NCBI RefSeq assembly: GCF_021991925.1 | Contig: NZ_RXZI01000002.1 | Coordinates: 124,001 to 188,000 of the forward strand | DNA from: Sutcliffiella horikoshii | GTDB lineage: Bacteria > Bacillota > Bacilli > Bacillales > Bacillaceae_I | DNA: 64,000 nucleotides | Direction: 5' to 3' | Notes under the pieces: generated by a model | Told to the model about the DNA's origin: nothing | Databases searched by the model: none | The model's input: only the letters and a program-made list of their open reading frames with translations | Made by a program: the position numbers and the translations under genes | Shown here: positions 34,671 through 43,368 of the stretch, one piece after another | Layout: the number at the start of each line of letters is the position of its first letter | Position numbering within the stretch: position 1 is the stretch's first letter

Positions 34671-36860
34671 ATGCCAAAAACTGTCGTCCTTGCAGAAAAA
34701 CCTTCTGTAGGTAGAGATATAGCAAGAGTATTAAAATGTACGAAAAAAGGAAACGGATTTTTCGAAGGGGACAAGTATATCGTCACATGGGCGCTAGGTC
34801 ACCTCGTCACCCTGGCTGACCCAGAAGCCTACGACGCAAAATTCAAAGCGTGGAAGCTTGAGGACTTGCCGATGCTGCCGAACGAAACGAAGCTTGTCGT
34901 CATCAAAAATACAAGCAAGCAATATAGTGCGGTGAAAGCACAGCTCACCCGCAAGGATGTAAAGGAAATTGTCATCGCAACAGATGCCGGCCGTGAAGGG
35001 GAGCTTGTTGCCAGATGGATTTTAGAAAAAGCCCGCATTCAAAAACCAGTAAAGCGACTTTGGATTTCCTCTGTCACAGACCGCGCCATAAAGGAAGGCT
35101 TTGCAAAGCTTCGTGATGGAAAAGAATACGAAAACCTTTATTACTCTGCCGTTGCCCGCGCCGAAGCCGACTGGGTAGTCGGGATGAACGCAACTCGCGC
35201 GCTTACCACCAAGCACAATGCCCAGCTTTCCTGTGGAAGGGTCCAGACTCCTACACTCGCCATGATTGCCAAACGGGAAGAGGAAATCAGAAGCTTTGTT
35301 CCAAAAGAATTCTTCGGAATGAAAGCCATCACAGAAAAAGGATTCCAGCTGGTTTGGCAAGACGCCAAAACAAAAGAACGAAGAAACTTCAACAAGCAGG
35401 CAATGGAAAGCTTGCACAGCAAAGTGAAGAATCAGGATGCAAGGGTAACCGATATTAATAAGACGGAGAAAAAAAGCTACGCTCCTGCCCTTTATGACCT
35501 GACTGAATTACAGCGCGATGCCAACCGAATCTTCGGCTACTCTGCAAAAGAGACGTTATCTATTTTGCAACGTTTATACGAACAACATAAAATCGTTACG
35601 TACCCAAGAACGGATTCCAGATATATCTCCACTGACATGGTGGATACATTAAAAGAGCGTGTGGAGGCGATTCGTGCACACTCCTACAAGTCGATTGCAT
35701 CCAAATTGCTCACAAAACCTATTAAAGCGAACAAGTCTTTTGTGAACAATGAAAAAGTGACCGATCACCATGCCATCATCCCGACAGAGGAAGCGGTGCT
35801 CTTAAGCAAGCTATCCGACAAGGAGTACAAAATTTACGACCTGATTGTGAAGCGATTCCTTGCTGTACTTTTACCGCCGTTCCTATATGAACAGACAAAC
35901 ATCACTGCCTCTGTTGGTACAGAACAGTTTGTGGCAAAAGGAAAAACGGTTATCTCCCAAGGCTGGAAGGAAGTATTTAGCTCAATGGAGGAACAGGAGG
36001 ATGGAAGTGACGGACTTTCCGATCAACTGTTGCCGAGCTTGAATAAAGGTGACGTTTTGAAGATCAGGAAGGTTGAACTTACTTCCGGAAAAACAAAGCC
36101 GCCTGAGCCATTTAATGAGGGTACATTGCTTTCTGCGATGGAAAATCCGGCAAAGTACATGGAACAGACCGACCAGAAGCTTGTGAAGACACTGGGTGAA
36201 ACAGGCGGGATCGGAACGGTCGCCACCAGAGCGGATATCATCGAAAAGCTTTTCAACAGCTTCTTAATGGAAAAACGCGGCAAAGGCTTGCACATCACCT
36301 CTAAAGGGAAACAGCTGTTGAACCTTGCACCGGAGGACTTGAAATCTCCAGCCCTCACAGGAGAATGGGAGCAAAAACTTGGCATGATCGCAAAGGGGCA
36401 GCTGAAAAAAGCAGCATTCATCAATGAGATGAAGGCTTATGCCAAACAGATTGTCCATGAAATAAAAAATACAGACCAAAAGTTCAAGCATGACAACCTG
36501 ACAGGCAAACGTTGTCCGGACTGCGACAAGCCGATGCTTGAAGTGAACGGGAAAAAAGGAAAGATGCTCGTTTGCCAGGACAGAGAATGCGGGCATCGTA
36601 AAAATGTGTCCAAGGTGACAAATGCGCGTTGTCCAAAATGCCGTAAGAAGCTGGAACTGCGTGGGGAAGGGGAAGGGCAAATGTTCGCTTGTGTTTGCGG
36701 ACACCGCGAGAAATTAAGTACCTTCCAGGAACGCCGCAAGAACAACTCCAACCAGAAAGCATCCAAACGTGATGTGAATCAATACTTGAAGAAACAGAAT
36801 CAGGACGAGCCGGTGAATACCGCACTTGCGGACGCATTGGCGAAATTGAAGTTGAAATAA
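34671..36860 (+). CDS. topB: DNA topoisomerase III
   Basis: A 729-residue type IA topoisomerase. An N-terminal Toprim domain (VLAEKPSVGRDIARVL, IATDAGREGELVARWI) is followed by the cleavage domain with catalytic Tyr311 in VTYPRTDSRYIS. The C-terminus has two zinc-ribbon segments (CPDCDKPML, CPKCRKKLEL). The enzyme relaxes and decatenates DNA at forks and recombination intermediates. AAAGGA precedes ATG 34671. Length and layout match B. subtilis TopB. Confidence 0.95.
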   Translation: MPKTVVLAEKPSVGRDIARVLKCTKKGNGFFEGDKYIVTWALGHLVTLADPEAYDAKFKAWKLEDLPMLPNETKLVVIKNTSKQYSAVKAQLTRKDVKEIVIATDAGREGELVARWILEKARIQKPVKRLWISSVTDRAIKEGFAKLRDGKEYENLYYSAVARAEADWVVGMNATRALTTKHNAQLSCGRVQTPTLAMIAKREEEIRSFVPKEFFGMKAITEKGFQLVWQDAKTKERRNFNKQAMESLHSKVKNQDARVTDINKTEKKSYAPALYDLTELQRDANRIFGYSAKETLSILQRLYEQHKIVTYPRTDSRYISTDMVDTLKERVEAIRAHSYKSIASKLLTKPIKANKSFVNNEKVTDHHAIIPTEEAVLLSKLSDKEYKIYDLIVKRFLAVLLPPFLYEQTNITASVGTEQFVAKGKTVISQGWKEVFSSMEEQEDGSDGLSDQLLPSLNKGDVLKIRKVELTSGKTKPPEPFNEGTLLSAMENPAKYMEQTDQKLVKTLGETGGIGTVATRADIIEKLFNSFLMEKRGKGLHITSKGKQLLNLAPEDLKSPALTGEWEQKLGMIAKGQLKKAAFINEMKAYAKQIVHEIKNTDQKFKHDNLTGKRCPDCDKPMLEVNGKKGKMLVCQDRECGHRKNVSKVTNARCPKCRKKLELRGEGEGQMFACVCGHREKLSTFQERRKNNSNQKASKRDVNQYLKKQNQDEPVNTALADALAKLKLK

Positions 36861-36867
36861 TGATTGG

Positions 36868-36899
36868 GACCGCACTCTTTTTAATAGGGGTGCGGTTAC
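36868..36899 (+). terminator. Hairpin after topB
   Basis: ACCGCACTC and GGGTGCGGT pair around an AT-rich loop; the following T run is poor, so termination may be partial. Confidence 0.5.
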
Positions 36900-36918
36900 T
36901 TGATGTTTCGTTTGCCCG

Positions 36919-37056
36919 ATATATCAGGAAATATTTAAGGATATCATGAAAAATCGGAATATATCATGAAATTTATAAATATATCATGAAAAATCACAAT
37001 ATATCATGAAATTTTAAGATATATCGAGAAATATTCCATTATATCAAGAAATCACC
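36919..37056. repeat. TATATCATGAA array, exact 20-bp period, 7 units
   Basis: ATATCATGAA or a close variant starts at 36921, 36941, 36961, 36981, 37001, 37021 and 37041. The other ten bases of each unit vary. The outer units are the most degenerate (ATATCAGGAA, ATATCGAGAA, ATATCAAGAA). A second array of the same motif is at 48090-48201. There is no gene in 36861-37179 apart from this. Confidence 0.85.
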
Positions 37057-37179
37057 TACTTCTCCCTAGGAGCCAGCCACCCACTCACCAAGCTAGGCTT
37101 TCACCCAAACAAACCCTGCCGCATAGGCTAAAAGGAATCGCAATTGTAAGATAACCTACCATGGAAAGGGTGTTAGATC

Positions 37180-38277
37180 TTGGCAGGGAAAATTTTAAAC
37201 TATTATGCTGGTGGAAATACAGCGCGTGGGTTTTATAGCCTTTATGAATCAAACATAGAAGGATTGGACCGCATATTTATATTAAAAGGGGGACCAGGGA
37301 CAGGGAAATCGTCACTTATCAAAAAGATCGGGCAAGAGTGGAATGAGAAGGGATATGACATTGAACTGCTTCATTGTTCATCTGATACAACGTCGGTGGA
37401 CGGAGTGGTCATACGCGCGCTTGGCATTGGGATAGTCGATGGTACTGCGCCACATGTTATTGAACCGAAAGCTCCGGGAGCAGTGGAGGAGTACGTCAAC
37501 CTTGGTGAAGCGTGGGATTCCAAATTACTCGCAGAACAAAAAGCGGAAATACAACACTTTGCAACCAAAAAGAAGGAAGCCTTCCAGACAGCTTATCAGA
37601 CTTTCGCAAGAGCGCTGAAAATACATGATGATTGGGAAAGATACTATATCCATAATATGAACTTTGAAGCTGCCAACAAGCTTACACATGATCTTGTGGA
37701 GCAATTGTTCCAAGGGAAGACATTGGATAAAAAAGCAGATGTGAGACACCGTTTCCTCGGGGCGGCGACACCTGCTGGAGCTAAGGACTTCGTACCGAAC
37801 CTGACAGAAGGACTGACACATCGTTACTTTATAAAAGGCCGTCCGGGTTCAGGTAAGTCCACCATGCTGAAGAAACTGGCTAAGGCTTCAGAGGAGAAAG
37901 GATTTGACGTCGAAGTTTATCATTGTGGGTTCGATCCATACAGTCTTGATATGATCATTTGCCGGGAACTTGGTTTTGCCATTTTTGACAGTACTGCCCC
38001 GCATGAATATTTCCCAGAGCGAGAAGGGGATGCCATCGTGGATATGTACGATATCACCATCCGTAATGGGACGGACGAACGATATGAGAAAGAAATTGTA
38101 TCTGTTAAAGACCGCTACACCGAAGCGATGCAACAAGCAATAGGCAAACTTGCAGAAGCAAAGGAATGGCACGGTAAACTAGAGGAGATCTATGTAAAAG
38201 CAATGGACTACAGAGTAGTGGATGAATGGACAAAGAGAATCCAAGCAGAGATAGAAGCCATTGCTGCTACCAAGTAA
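37180..38277 (+). CDS. Duplicated P-loop ATPase (PRK06851-like)
   Basis: A 365-residue soluble protein made of two similar halves. Each has a Walker A motif (GGPGTGKSSLIKKI near residue 33 and GRPGSGKSTMLKKL near 219), then a parallel stretch ELLHCSSDTTSVDGVVIRAL versus EVYHCGFDPYSLDMIICREL and GTAPHVIEP versus STAPHEYFP. It therefore arose by internal duplication. The family occurs in spore-forming Firmicutes and has no assigned function. The start is TTG 37180 with GGAAAGGG upstream. Confidence 0.8.
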   Translation: MAGKILNYYAGGNTARGFYSLYESNIEGLDRIFILKGGPGTGKSSLIKKIGQEWNEKGYDIELLHCSSDTTSVDGVVIRALGIGIVDGTAPHVIEPKAPGAVEEYVNLGEAWDSKLLAEQKAEIQHFATKKKEAFQTAYQTFARALKIHDDWERYYIHNMNFEAANKLTHDLVEQLFQGKTLDKKADVRHRFLGAATPAGAKDFVPNLTEGLTHRYFIKGRPGSGKSTMLKKLAKASEEKGFDVEVYHCGFDPYSLDMIICRELGFAIFDSTAPHEYFPEREGDAIVDMYDITIRNGTDERYEKEIVSVKDRYTEAMQQAIGKLAEAKEWHGKLEEIYVKAMDYRVVDEWTKRIQAEIEAIAATK

Positions 38278-38293
38278 TTACCCGCTCGCATAC

Positions 38294-38333
38294 AAAAAAG
38301 GTGAACAGCATCTAAGTGCCGTTCACCTTTTGA
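38294..38333. terminator. Bidirectional terminator
   Basis: AAAAGGTGAAC and GTTCACCTTTT between the P-loop ATPase gene and the convergent phosphohydrolase gene. Confidence 0.85.
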
Positions 38334-38363
38334 CATTTTCCCAGGAAATACGTCAAAAGTCGA

Positions 38364-39158
38364 CTATATTTCCAAAGATACTTCTACCCCATAATGGTCC
38401 GATACAACTTCTCTATTTTGCCCGTTAAAGACCACTCTTGAAGAAGTCACCACAGCAGGGGAGCTTGTCAGGATCAAGTCAATCCGCAAATCCTGTTTGT
38501 TTTCATCCCAGCCAGCAATCTTTCCTTCCACCGTCACTCCTGAATCCTTTTCAGAAGCCAGCAAAAATGTATCATGTAGTCCTGCTGTGGAAGTCAGATA
38601 TTCATAGCCTTCTCCTTTGATGTGGGCGCTATTATTAAAATCACCCATCAGGAAGTAAGGTTCAGTTCCCTTCACTTTTTCAAGAAGCTGATCCATCTGA
38701 TACTTCGCAGGCTCCTCTTCATCACTCCACCAACCGAGATGACATGTGTAAAAGGACAACTCTTCTCCCTTCACCTCAATGGTCACACCGACTATTTTCC
38801 GTGTTTTCCAAAAGTCCGTGTCCGTACTTTTCGATACAAAGTAGGAATGTGTCTCTTTGATAGGGTGGCGAGTCAAGATGGCAAGGCCTTCCTCATACGT
38901 GTCATACCCCATATGGGCGAAGTCCCAGACCAACTCGTAGTCTGAAACCCCAAGCTTCTCAAGCTCCTGCTTTAAAACAAGGCCGAAGTTGTTTTCTTTA
39001 ATGTTCCCTGTTACAACTTCCGCATCGATGCTTTGACTAACCTCTTGAAGAGCGATGACATCGTATGCTTGTTCCTTAATGGCTTTCGCGATATGCTGTA
39101 TCTTTTCCATTTGGTTCTCTTCCTGCCAAGAGTGGCAGTTTAAGGTTAGTAGTTTCAT
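38364..39158 (-). CDS. Endonuclease/exonuclease/phosphatase-family hydrolase
   Basis: A 264-residue DNase I-like metal-dependent hydrolase. Metal and catalytic motifs are visible: LTLNCHSW (Asn), VIALQEVSQ (Glu), LMGDFNNSAH (Asp/Asn) and SDHYGVEV (Asp-His). There is no signal peptide, so it is cytoplasmic. It follows a PTS permease gene by only six bases, so it is co-transcribed and probably acts on a phosphorylated sugar product or related phosphodiester rather than DNA. That role is inferred. Confidence 0.85.
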   Translation of the reverse strand: MKLLTLNCHSWQEENQMEKIQHIAKAIKEQAYDVIALQEVSQSIDAEVVTGNIKENNFGLVLKQELEKLGVSDYELVWDFAHMGYDTYEEGLAILTRHPIKETHSYFVSKSTDTDFWKTRKIVGVTIEVKGEELSFYTCHLGWWSDEEEPAKYQMDQLLEKVKGTEPYFLMGDFNNSAHIKGEGYEYLTSTAGLHDTFLLASEKDSGVTVEGKIAGWDENKQDLRIDLILTSSPAVVTSSRVVFNGQNREVVSDHYGVEVSLEI

Positions 39159-39164
39159 CGTTTT

Positions 39165-40808
39165 TTACGCTCCCAACAAGTCTTGGATATCAGATTTGAT
39201 GACATCTGCTTTTGGTCCATAGATCGCCTGTACTCCTCGGTCCTTCACAATCAGCCCAAGTGCACCTTTTTCTTTCCATGCAGCTTCATTTGCAACTTTT
39301 TCTCTATCTTTTACTGTAACACGCAGACGAGTCATACATGCATCGACATCTTCAATATTTTCTGCTCCACCAAGCAATCCGATGATCGCAGGTGCCAAGG
39401 AATCAGCTTGTACACTTGCAGCCGCACCGTTGCCAGCGCCTTCTTCTTGCTCGATATAGTTGCCGTTACGTCCCGGAGTAGGGAAGTTGAATTTCTTGAT
39501 CATGAAGTTCGCTACCGCAAAGTTCAATCCGAAGAATACTAGACATGCAATCACAAAGTTCACAAGATCTAACCATAAGCCAGCTTTTACAATCATCGGT
39601 GTACGAGTCAATAACTCAATTACACCGAAAGCATGAACACGAATGTCAATGATATCAACAATAGCGAAAGCAAGTCCTGTCATGATCGCATACATCACAT
39701 ATAACACAGGAGCCGCAAACATAAACATAAATTCGATTGGCTCAGTAACACCCGTTAAGAATACTGCAAGTCCAGCAGAGAAGAACATAGACTTGTACTT
39801 TTTACGCTTATCCTTGTCCACATTGCGATACATTGCATAAGCAATACCAATCAATGCCGCACAGGAAAGGATCATTTGTCCTACTTTAAAACGAGCAGGT
39901 ACCACTTCGCGTAGAAGCGCTTCATAAGATTCTGTATCGCCAGCCGCTAGGAAGTTGTTCAGGTCGGCAATCCAAGCCAACCATAATGGATCTTGTCCTG
40001 CTACAACCGAACCAGCGCTGCCGCCAGTAAGAATAGTGTAAGTACCACCAAGTGACGTGTAGTTCATCGGAACCGTCAACATATGATGTAATCCGAATGG
40101 TAATAATAGACGCTCTAACGCACCGAAAATGAACGGTGCAATGATTGGTGCACTGTCTCTAGAAGAAGCGATCCAAACACCAAAATCGTTTAACAATCCT
40201 TGAATGAACGGCCAAACAACACTAAGTGCAACACCTGCGATGACAGATCCACCAATTACAACGAATGGTACAAAACGTTTACCGTTAAAGAAAGATAAAG
40301 AGTCTGGTAATTTACTATAGTTGTAAAATTTATTGAATAGGTTAGCACCAAGGAAACCGGCAATGATACCAACGAATACTCCCATGTTTAATGCAGGTGC
40401 ACCCAACACAGTAGTAAAGTAGTCACCAACAACCAGTTCTTGTCCAAAAAGGGTGGTGAAAGTAGCTTCAGGGTCCGCCACCATATCATTGTTAACACCA
40501 AAGATCGCACCAGTGATACGGTTAATTAAAACGAATGCAATCAGTGCAGCAAAAGCTCCGCCTGCACGCTCCTTTGCCCATGATCCCCCTATGGCAACCG
40601 CGAATAATACATGCAGATTGGTGATAATTCCCCAACCGATATCTTCCATCACTCTTGCAATCGTTTGCACAAGAGCCATGTCTCCACCAGTCATCCCAAC
40701 CAACTTGCCAAGAGAAATCATAATACCAGCTGCAGGCATTACTGCAACCACTACCAATAAAGCTTTTCCGAATTTCTGCCAGAAATCGAAAGACAATAAA
40801 TTTTTCAT
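39165..40808 (-). CDS. PTS glucose/maltose-family EIICB permease
   Basis: A 547-residue sugar phosphotransferase permease. The N-terminal EIIC membrane domain (KALLVVVAVMPAAGIMISLG, LLPFGLHHMLTVPMNYTSLGG, TGVTEPIEFMFMFAAP) carries about ten helices. The C-terminal EIIB domain has the phosphocysteine Cys491 in DACMTRLRV. There is no EIIA domain, so it borrows one. It resembles the MalX/PtsG/GlcNAc branch; the exact sugar is unclear. ATG 40808 has AGAAGG seven bases upstream; a longer frame reaching 40937 crosses the promoter and is rejected. Confidence 0.88.
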   Translation of the reverse strand: MKNLLSFDFWQKFGKALLVVVAVMPAAGIMISLGKLVGMTGGDMALVQTIARVMEDIGWGIITNLHVLFAVAIGGSWAKERAGGAFAALIAFVLINRITGAIFGVNNDMVADPEATFTTLFGQELVVGDYFTTVLGAPALNMGVFVGIIAGFLGANLFNKFYNYSKLPDSLSFFNGKRFVPFVVIGGSVIAGVALSVVWPFIQGLLNDFGVWIASSRDSAPIIAPFIFGALERLLLPFGLHHMLTVPMNYTSLGGTYTILTGGSAGSVVAGQDPLWLAWIADLNNFLAAGDTESYEALLREVVPARFKVGQMILSCAALIGIAYAMYRNVDKDKRKKYKSMFFSAGLAVFLTGVTEPIEFMFMFAAPVLYVMYAIMTGLAFAIVDIIDIRVHAFGVIELLTRTPMIVKAGLWLDLVNFVIACLVFFGLNFAVANFMIKKFNFPTPGRNGNYIEQEEGAGNGAAASVQADSLAPAIIGLLGGAENIEDVDACMTRLRVTVKDREKVANEAAWKEKGALGLIVKDRGVQAIYGPKADVIKSDIQDLLGA

Positions 40809-40887
40809 TTTAACAGCCTTCTTTCTATCGTTTTTTCTATTTTTGATGAAAACGAATTCATTTTTATATAAATAAGTGCACAAATAG

Positions 40888-40901
40888 TGCAACCGTTTGC
40901 A
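40888..40901. promoter_or_regulatory. TGCAACCGTTTGCA operator (LacI-family or cre-like)
   Basis: A 14-bp near-perfect palindrome with a CG centre, as in CcpA cre sites and LacI/MalR-type operators. It overlaps a -35 box TTGCAC of a minus-strand promoter (TATAAA 18 bases further), upstream of the PTS gene. Confidence 0.5.
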
Positions 40902-41102
40902 TTTTCCTATTGTAAGAGATGTCGGGTGACAATGCAAGAAGAAAATATTATTTTAATAAATAATTAACAAAGAATATGAAAATGACATGAAATTATTCCG
41001 GAAAAATTTTTTGAAGAATCTAACATTGCAGTTAGCTCTATACAGTGAGCATGAAAACGAGTACACTATTTCCGTAATCAATGAAGTAAAGGAGATTTGA
41101 AT

Positions 41103-41603
41103 ATGAAAAAATGGATTTTTTCTATGATACTTGTCTTAATAATTGTCTTATCTGCATGTACAGAGGATACAAATAAAGTGGAAACTAATGAGTCAGAAAA
41201 GGTTGCTGCGGATACTGACCAAAGCGGGGACACGGTAACAGTGCTAATGAATATACAGATGGAAATGATTCAGACCATCCGCAAGCATCTTGAACCTGTA
41301 ACATCTTATGAAAGATCAGAAGGAGCGGGAGATCTTGAAGCTGCTGTAGAAGCAAGCAACCGCATTGCGAACGAACTTCGCGGGATAGAGATAGCGGAAA
41401 GTTTAGATGCTGACCTTCAGAATGACATGAAAGATTCCATCGAATTGCTAGCCATATATTTCGAAGAGCGTGCCGCAGCGTTATCAGGAGGTTCTGATGT
41501 AGAGGAAATGGATGCTGCACTGCAGAGTTTCCACGAGAAAATTGGAAAGACTTTTGAAACAGCAGGCTTGCATGCGCCAAATTTTGAAAAAGATTTACAG
41601 TAA
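41103..41603 (+). CDS. Small lipoprotein of unknown function
   Basis: A 166-residue lipoprotein: hydrophobic KKWIFSMILVLIIVL then lipobox LSAC with Cys at residue 19. The mature part is helical, acidic and Glu/Asp-rich (VLMNIQMEMIQTIRKHLEPV, ASNRIANELRGIEIAE). It is probably anchored on the outer face of the membrane. AAAGGAGA lies before ATG 41103; a TTG two codons earlier is an alternative. No family recognised. Confidence 0.75.
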   Translation: MKKWIFSMILVLIIVLSACTEDTNKVETNESEKVAADTDQSGDTVTVLMNIQMEMIQTIRKHLEPVTSYERSEGAGDLEAAVEASNRIANELRGIEIAESLDADLQNDMKDSIELLAIYFEERAAALSGGSDVEEMDAALQSFHEKIGKTFETAGLHAPNFEKDLQ

Positions 41604-41610
41604 TAGTTTT

Positions 41611-41647
41611 TAGAGGAGCGCCTTCCATGTTGGAGGGCGTTTTTTAG
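41611..41647 (+). terminator. Terminator after lipoprotein gene
   Basis: GCGCCTTCC, loop ATGTT, GGAGGGCG, then TTTTTT. Confidence 0.85.
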
Positions 41648-41664
41648 GTCGGATTTTTTTGTGA

Positions 41665-41772
41665 TTTCTATGAAGACAATTCTAGTATGCTTAGAAGTAC
41701 GAAAGTGTCTTCATAAGGTGGATGAAGACAATCTCGAGAAAAAATTAAGTTTGAAAGTATCTTCATCCCCGC
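41665..41772. repeat. Degenerate GAAGACAATCTCGA repeat pair
   Basis: Two units: GAAGACAATTCTAG ... GTGTCTTCATAAGGTGG, then GATGAAGACAATCTCGAG ... AGTATCTTCATC. The shared ATAAG-GTGG-ATGAAGACAATCTCGA string matches the 52-bp units at 55203-55570, so these are diverged members of that family. The rest of 41773-41860 shows no gene. Confidence 0.65.
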
Positions 41773-41866
41773 ACAAAACAAGCAAAAACCAAATCATCTA
41801 ATCATTAATTAACCATCCAATAAATAAGCTAACATAACCACACCTTTATTTAGTTATACGAAAGAC

Positions 41867-41895
41867 TTGTCCATTCCCAAGTTTCATGATAGGAT
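41867..41895 (+). promoter_or_regulatory. Promoter before SAM riboswitch
   Basis: TTGTCC, 17 bases, TAGGAT, about 35 bases before the riboswitch P1 stem. Moderate match to sigma-A. Confidence 0.4.
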
Positions 41896-41929
41896 TAATA
41901 TAGTTAATAATAATTGAATAGTAAGTTTT

Positions 41930-42084
41930 CTTATCAAGAGAGGTGGAGGGACTGGCCCTATGAAGCCCGGCAACCATACAGACGATGTATTGGTGCCAAT
42001 TCCAGCAAGACAAATGTTCTTGAGAGATAAGTGGATGTTACGGGATCATACTCAAACTTCTTCTTATCGGAGAAGTTTTTTTGT
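41930..42084 (+). promoter_or_regulatory. SAM-I (S-box) riboswitch with terminator
   Basis: The aptamer spans about 41930-42031: P1 arms CTTATC and GATAAG, the conserved AGAGAGGTGGAGGGACTGGC, CCCGGCAACC and GGTGCCAATTCCAGCA. The expression platform is a hairpin AAACTTCT/AGAAGTTT with T run (42054-42082). CTTATC in the terminator loop can pair with GATAAG of P1 as antiterminator. SAM binding should end transcription; low SAM (sulfur limitation) should permit it. The controlled gene is ssuD downstream. Confidence 0.95.
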
Positions 42085-42117
42085 TTGTCTTTTTCCACTT
42101 AAAGGATTTGTTGATGC

Positions 42118-42207
42118 ACCACTGTTGATTTCCGCGGGGCACAGAGGGAGCCTCCCCGGATAGCTTACTGGGTATCCACCGAGCGCTACCTCCCGCAGGA
42201 GCGCACA
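42118..42207 (-). repeat. 130-bp interspersed element, copy 4 (degenerate, inverted)
   Basis: Begins CACTGTTGATTTCCGCGGGG, the reverse-strand end of the element, and continues with CTACCTCCCGCAGGAG. The far end is damaged. It lies between the riboswitch terminator and ssuD and would form part of the ssuD leader RNA. Confidence 0.7.
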
Positions 42208-42278
42208 AACAACACCTAAGTTTGGTTGCCGACATATTCTAAAAGGCTTTACAACCAATATAGAGGGGGAAGTGTGAG

Positions 42279-43331
42279 ATGAAATTTGGTTTTTGGTTGC
42301 CGATATTTGGCGGATGGTTACGAAATGTGGAGGACGAAAATATGCCCCCGACATTTGATTATGCGAAAAAAGTAATTCAGCAGGCCGAACAGCTCGGATA
42401 TGATACGACATTGATTGCGGAGTTATTTTTAAATGATATAAAAGGACCGCAAGAAGATACACTTGAAGCTTGGTCGACGGCGGCTGCCCTGGCTGCAGTC
42501 ACGGAAAAGATTGAGATCATGACGGCGATTAGGCCAGGGTTCCATAACCCGGCAATTGCTGCGAAGGCAACGGCGAATATCGATCATATCAGCAACGGAC
42601 GCTTTACCCTGAATGTTGTTTCTGCTTGGTGGGAGGAGGAAGCTCGTCAATATGGGGGAATCTTCACGGAACACGACGAGCGATACGACCGCACGAAGGA
42701 GTTTATAGAGGTACTCAAAGGATTATGGACGGAAGATTCTTTCAGCTATGACGGAAAATATTATCAACTGAAAGACACAAGACTTTTCCCGAAGCCTGTT
42801 CAACGTCCTAACCCGATCCTTTATGCAGGCGGGGAAAGTCCAAAAGGCAAAGAGGTCATTTCTTCCCACTGCGATGCGTATGTGATGCACGGCGGAACCG
42901 TGGAAGAAGTGAGTGCAAAAATCGCCGGAATGAAAGAAAAGAGAGCTGAGACCTCTAACCAACCTTTTCAATCCTTTGGGATGGCTGCTTATGTCATTTG
43001 CAGGGATACGGAGGAAGAGGCGCAGGCAGAACTAGCGCGGATCACAGATGTAAAGGAATCGGAAGCATATGCGGGATTTAAGGATTTTACAAGCAAATCC
43101 CAATTAGAACAGCAACTGCAGCTTCAGGATTATTCCGTATCCAATAGAGGATTGCGACCTAACCTTGTTGGCACGCCCGAGCAGATCGCCAACAGGATAA
43201 AAGAATACGAGAAGGCAGGCGTGGACTTATTGTTGTTGCAGTTCTCCCCACAACTAGAAGAGATGGAGCGCTTTGCCAAGCAGGTAATGCCACTTGTCCA
43301 TCCTCAAGCGGAAGAACTTGCAAAAGCTTAA
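42279..43331 (+). CDS. ssuD: FMNH2-dependent alkanesulfonate monooxygenase
   Basis: A 350-residue bacterial luciferase-like (LLM) TIM-barrel monooxygenase. It starts MKFGFWLPIFGGWLRNVED and includes ISNGRFTLNVVSAWWEEEA, ILYAGGESPKGKEVISSHCD and LVGTPEQIANRIKEYEKAGV, all typical of SsuD/dimethylsulfone-type enzymes. It releases sulfite from organosulfonates using reduced FMN and oxygen. Control by a SAM-I riboswitch fits a sulfur-scavenging role. The ssuABC importer and an FMN reductase are not beside it. GAGGGGGAAG precedes the ATG. Confidence 0.88.
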   Translation: MKFGFWLPIFGGWLRNVEDENMPPTFDYAKKVIQQAEQLGYDTTLIAELFLNDIKGPQEDTLEAWSTAAALAAVTEKIEIMTAIRPGFHNPAIAAKATANIDHISNGRFTLNVVSAWWEEEARQYGGIFTEHDERYDRTKEFIEVLKGLWTEDSFSYDGKYYQLKDTRLFPKPVQRPNPILYAGGESPKGKEVISSHCDAYVMHGGTVEEVSAKIAGMKEKRAETSNQPFQSFGMAAYVICRDTEEEAQAELARITDVKESEAYAGFKDFTSKSQLEQQLQLQDYSVSNRGLRPNLVGTPEQIANRIKEYEKAGVDLLLLQFSPQLEEMERFAKQVMPLVHPQAEELAKA

Positions 43332-43368
43332 CATCAGCAGAAAATATTAAAAAATGGAGGCAAACATC

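Noticed and set aside
40809-40937. Longer start for the PTS EIICB protein
   Set aside because: It would translate the promoter and operator region; the EIIC family begins at MKNLLSF.
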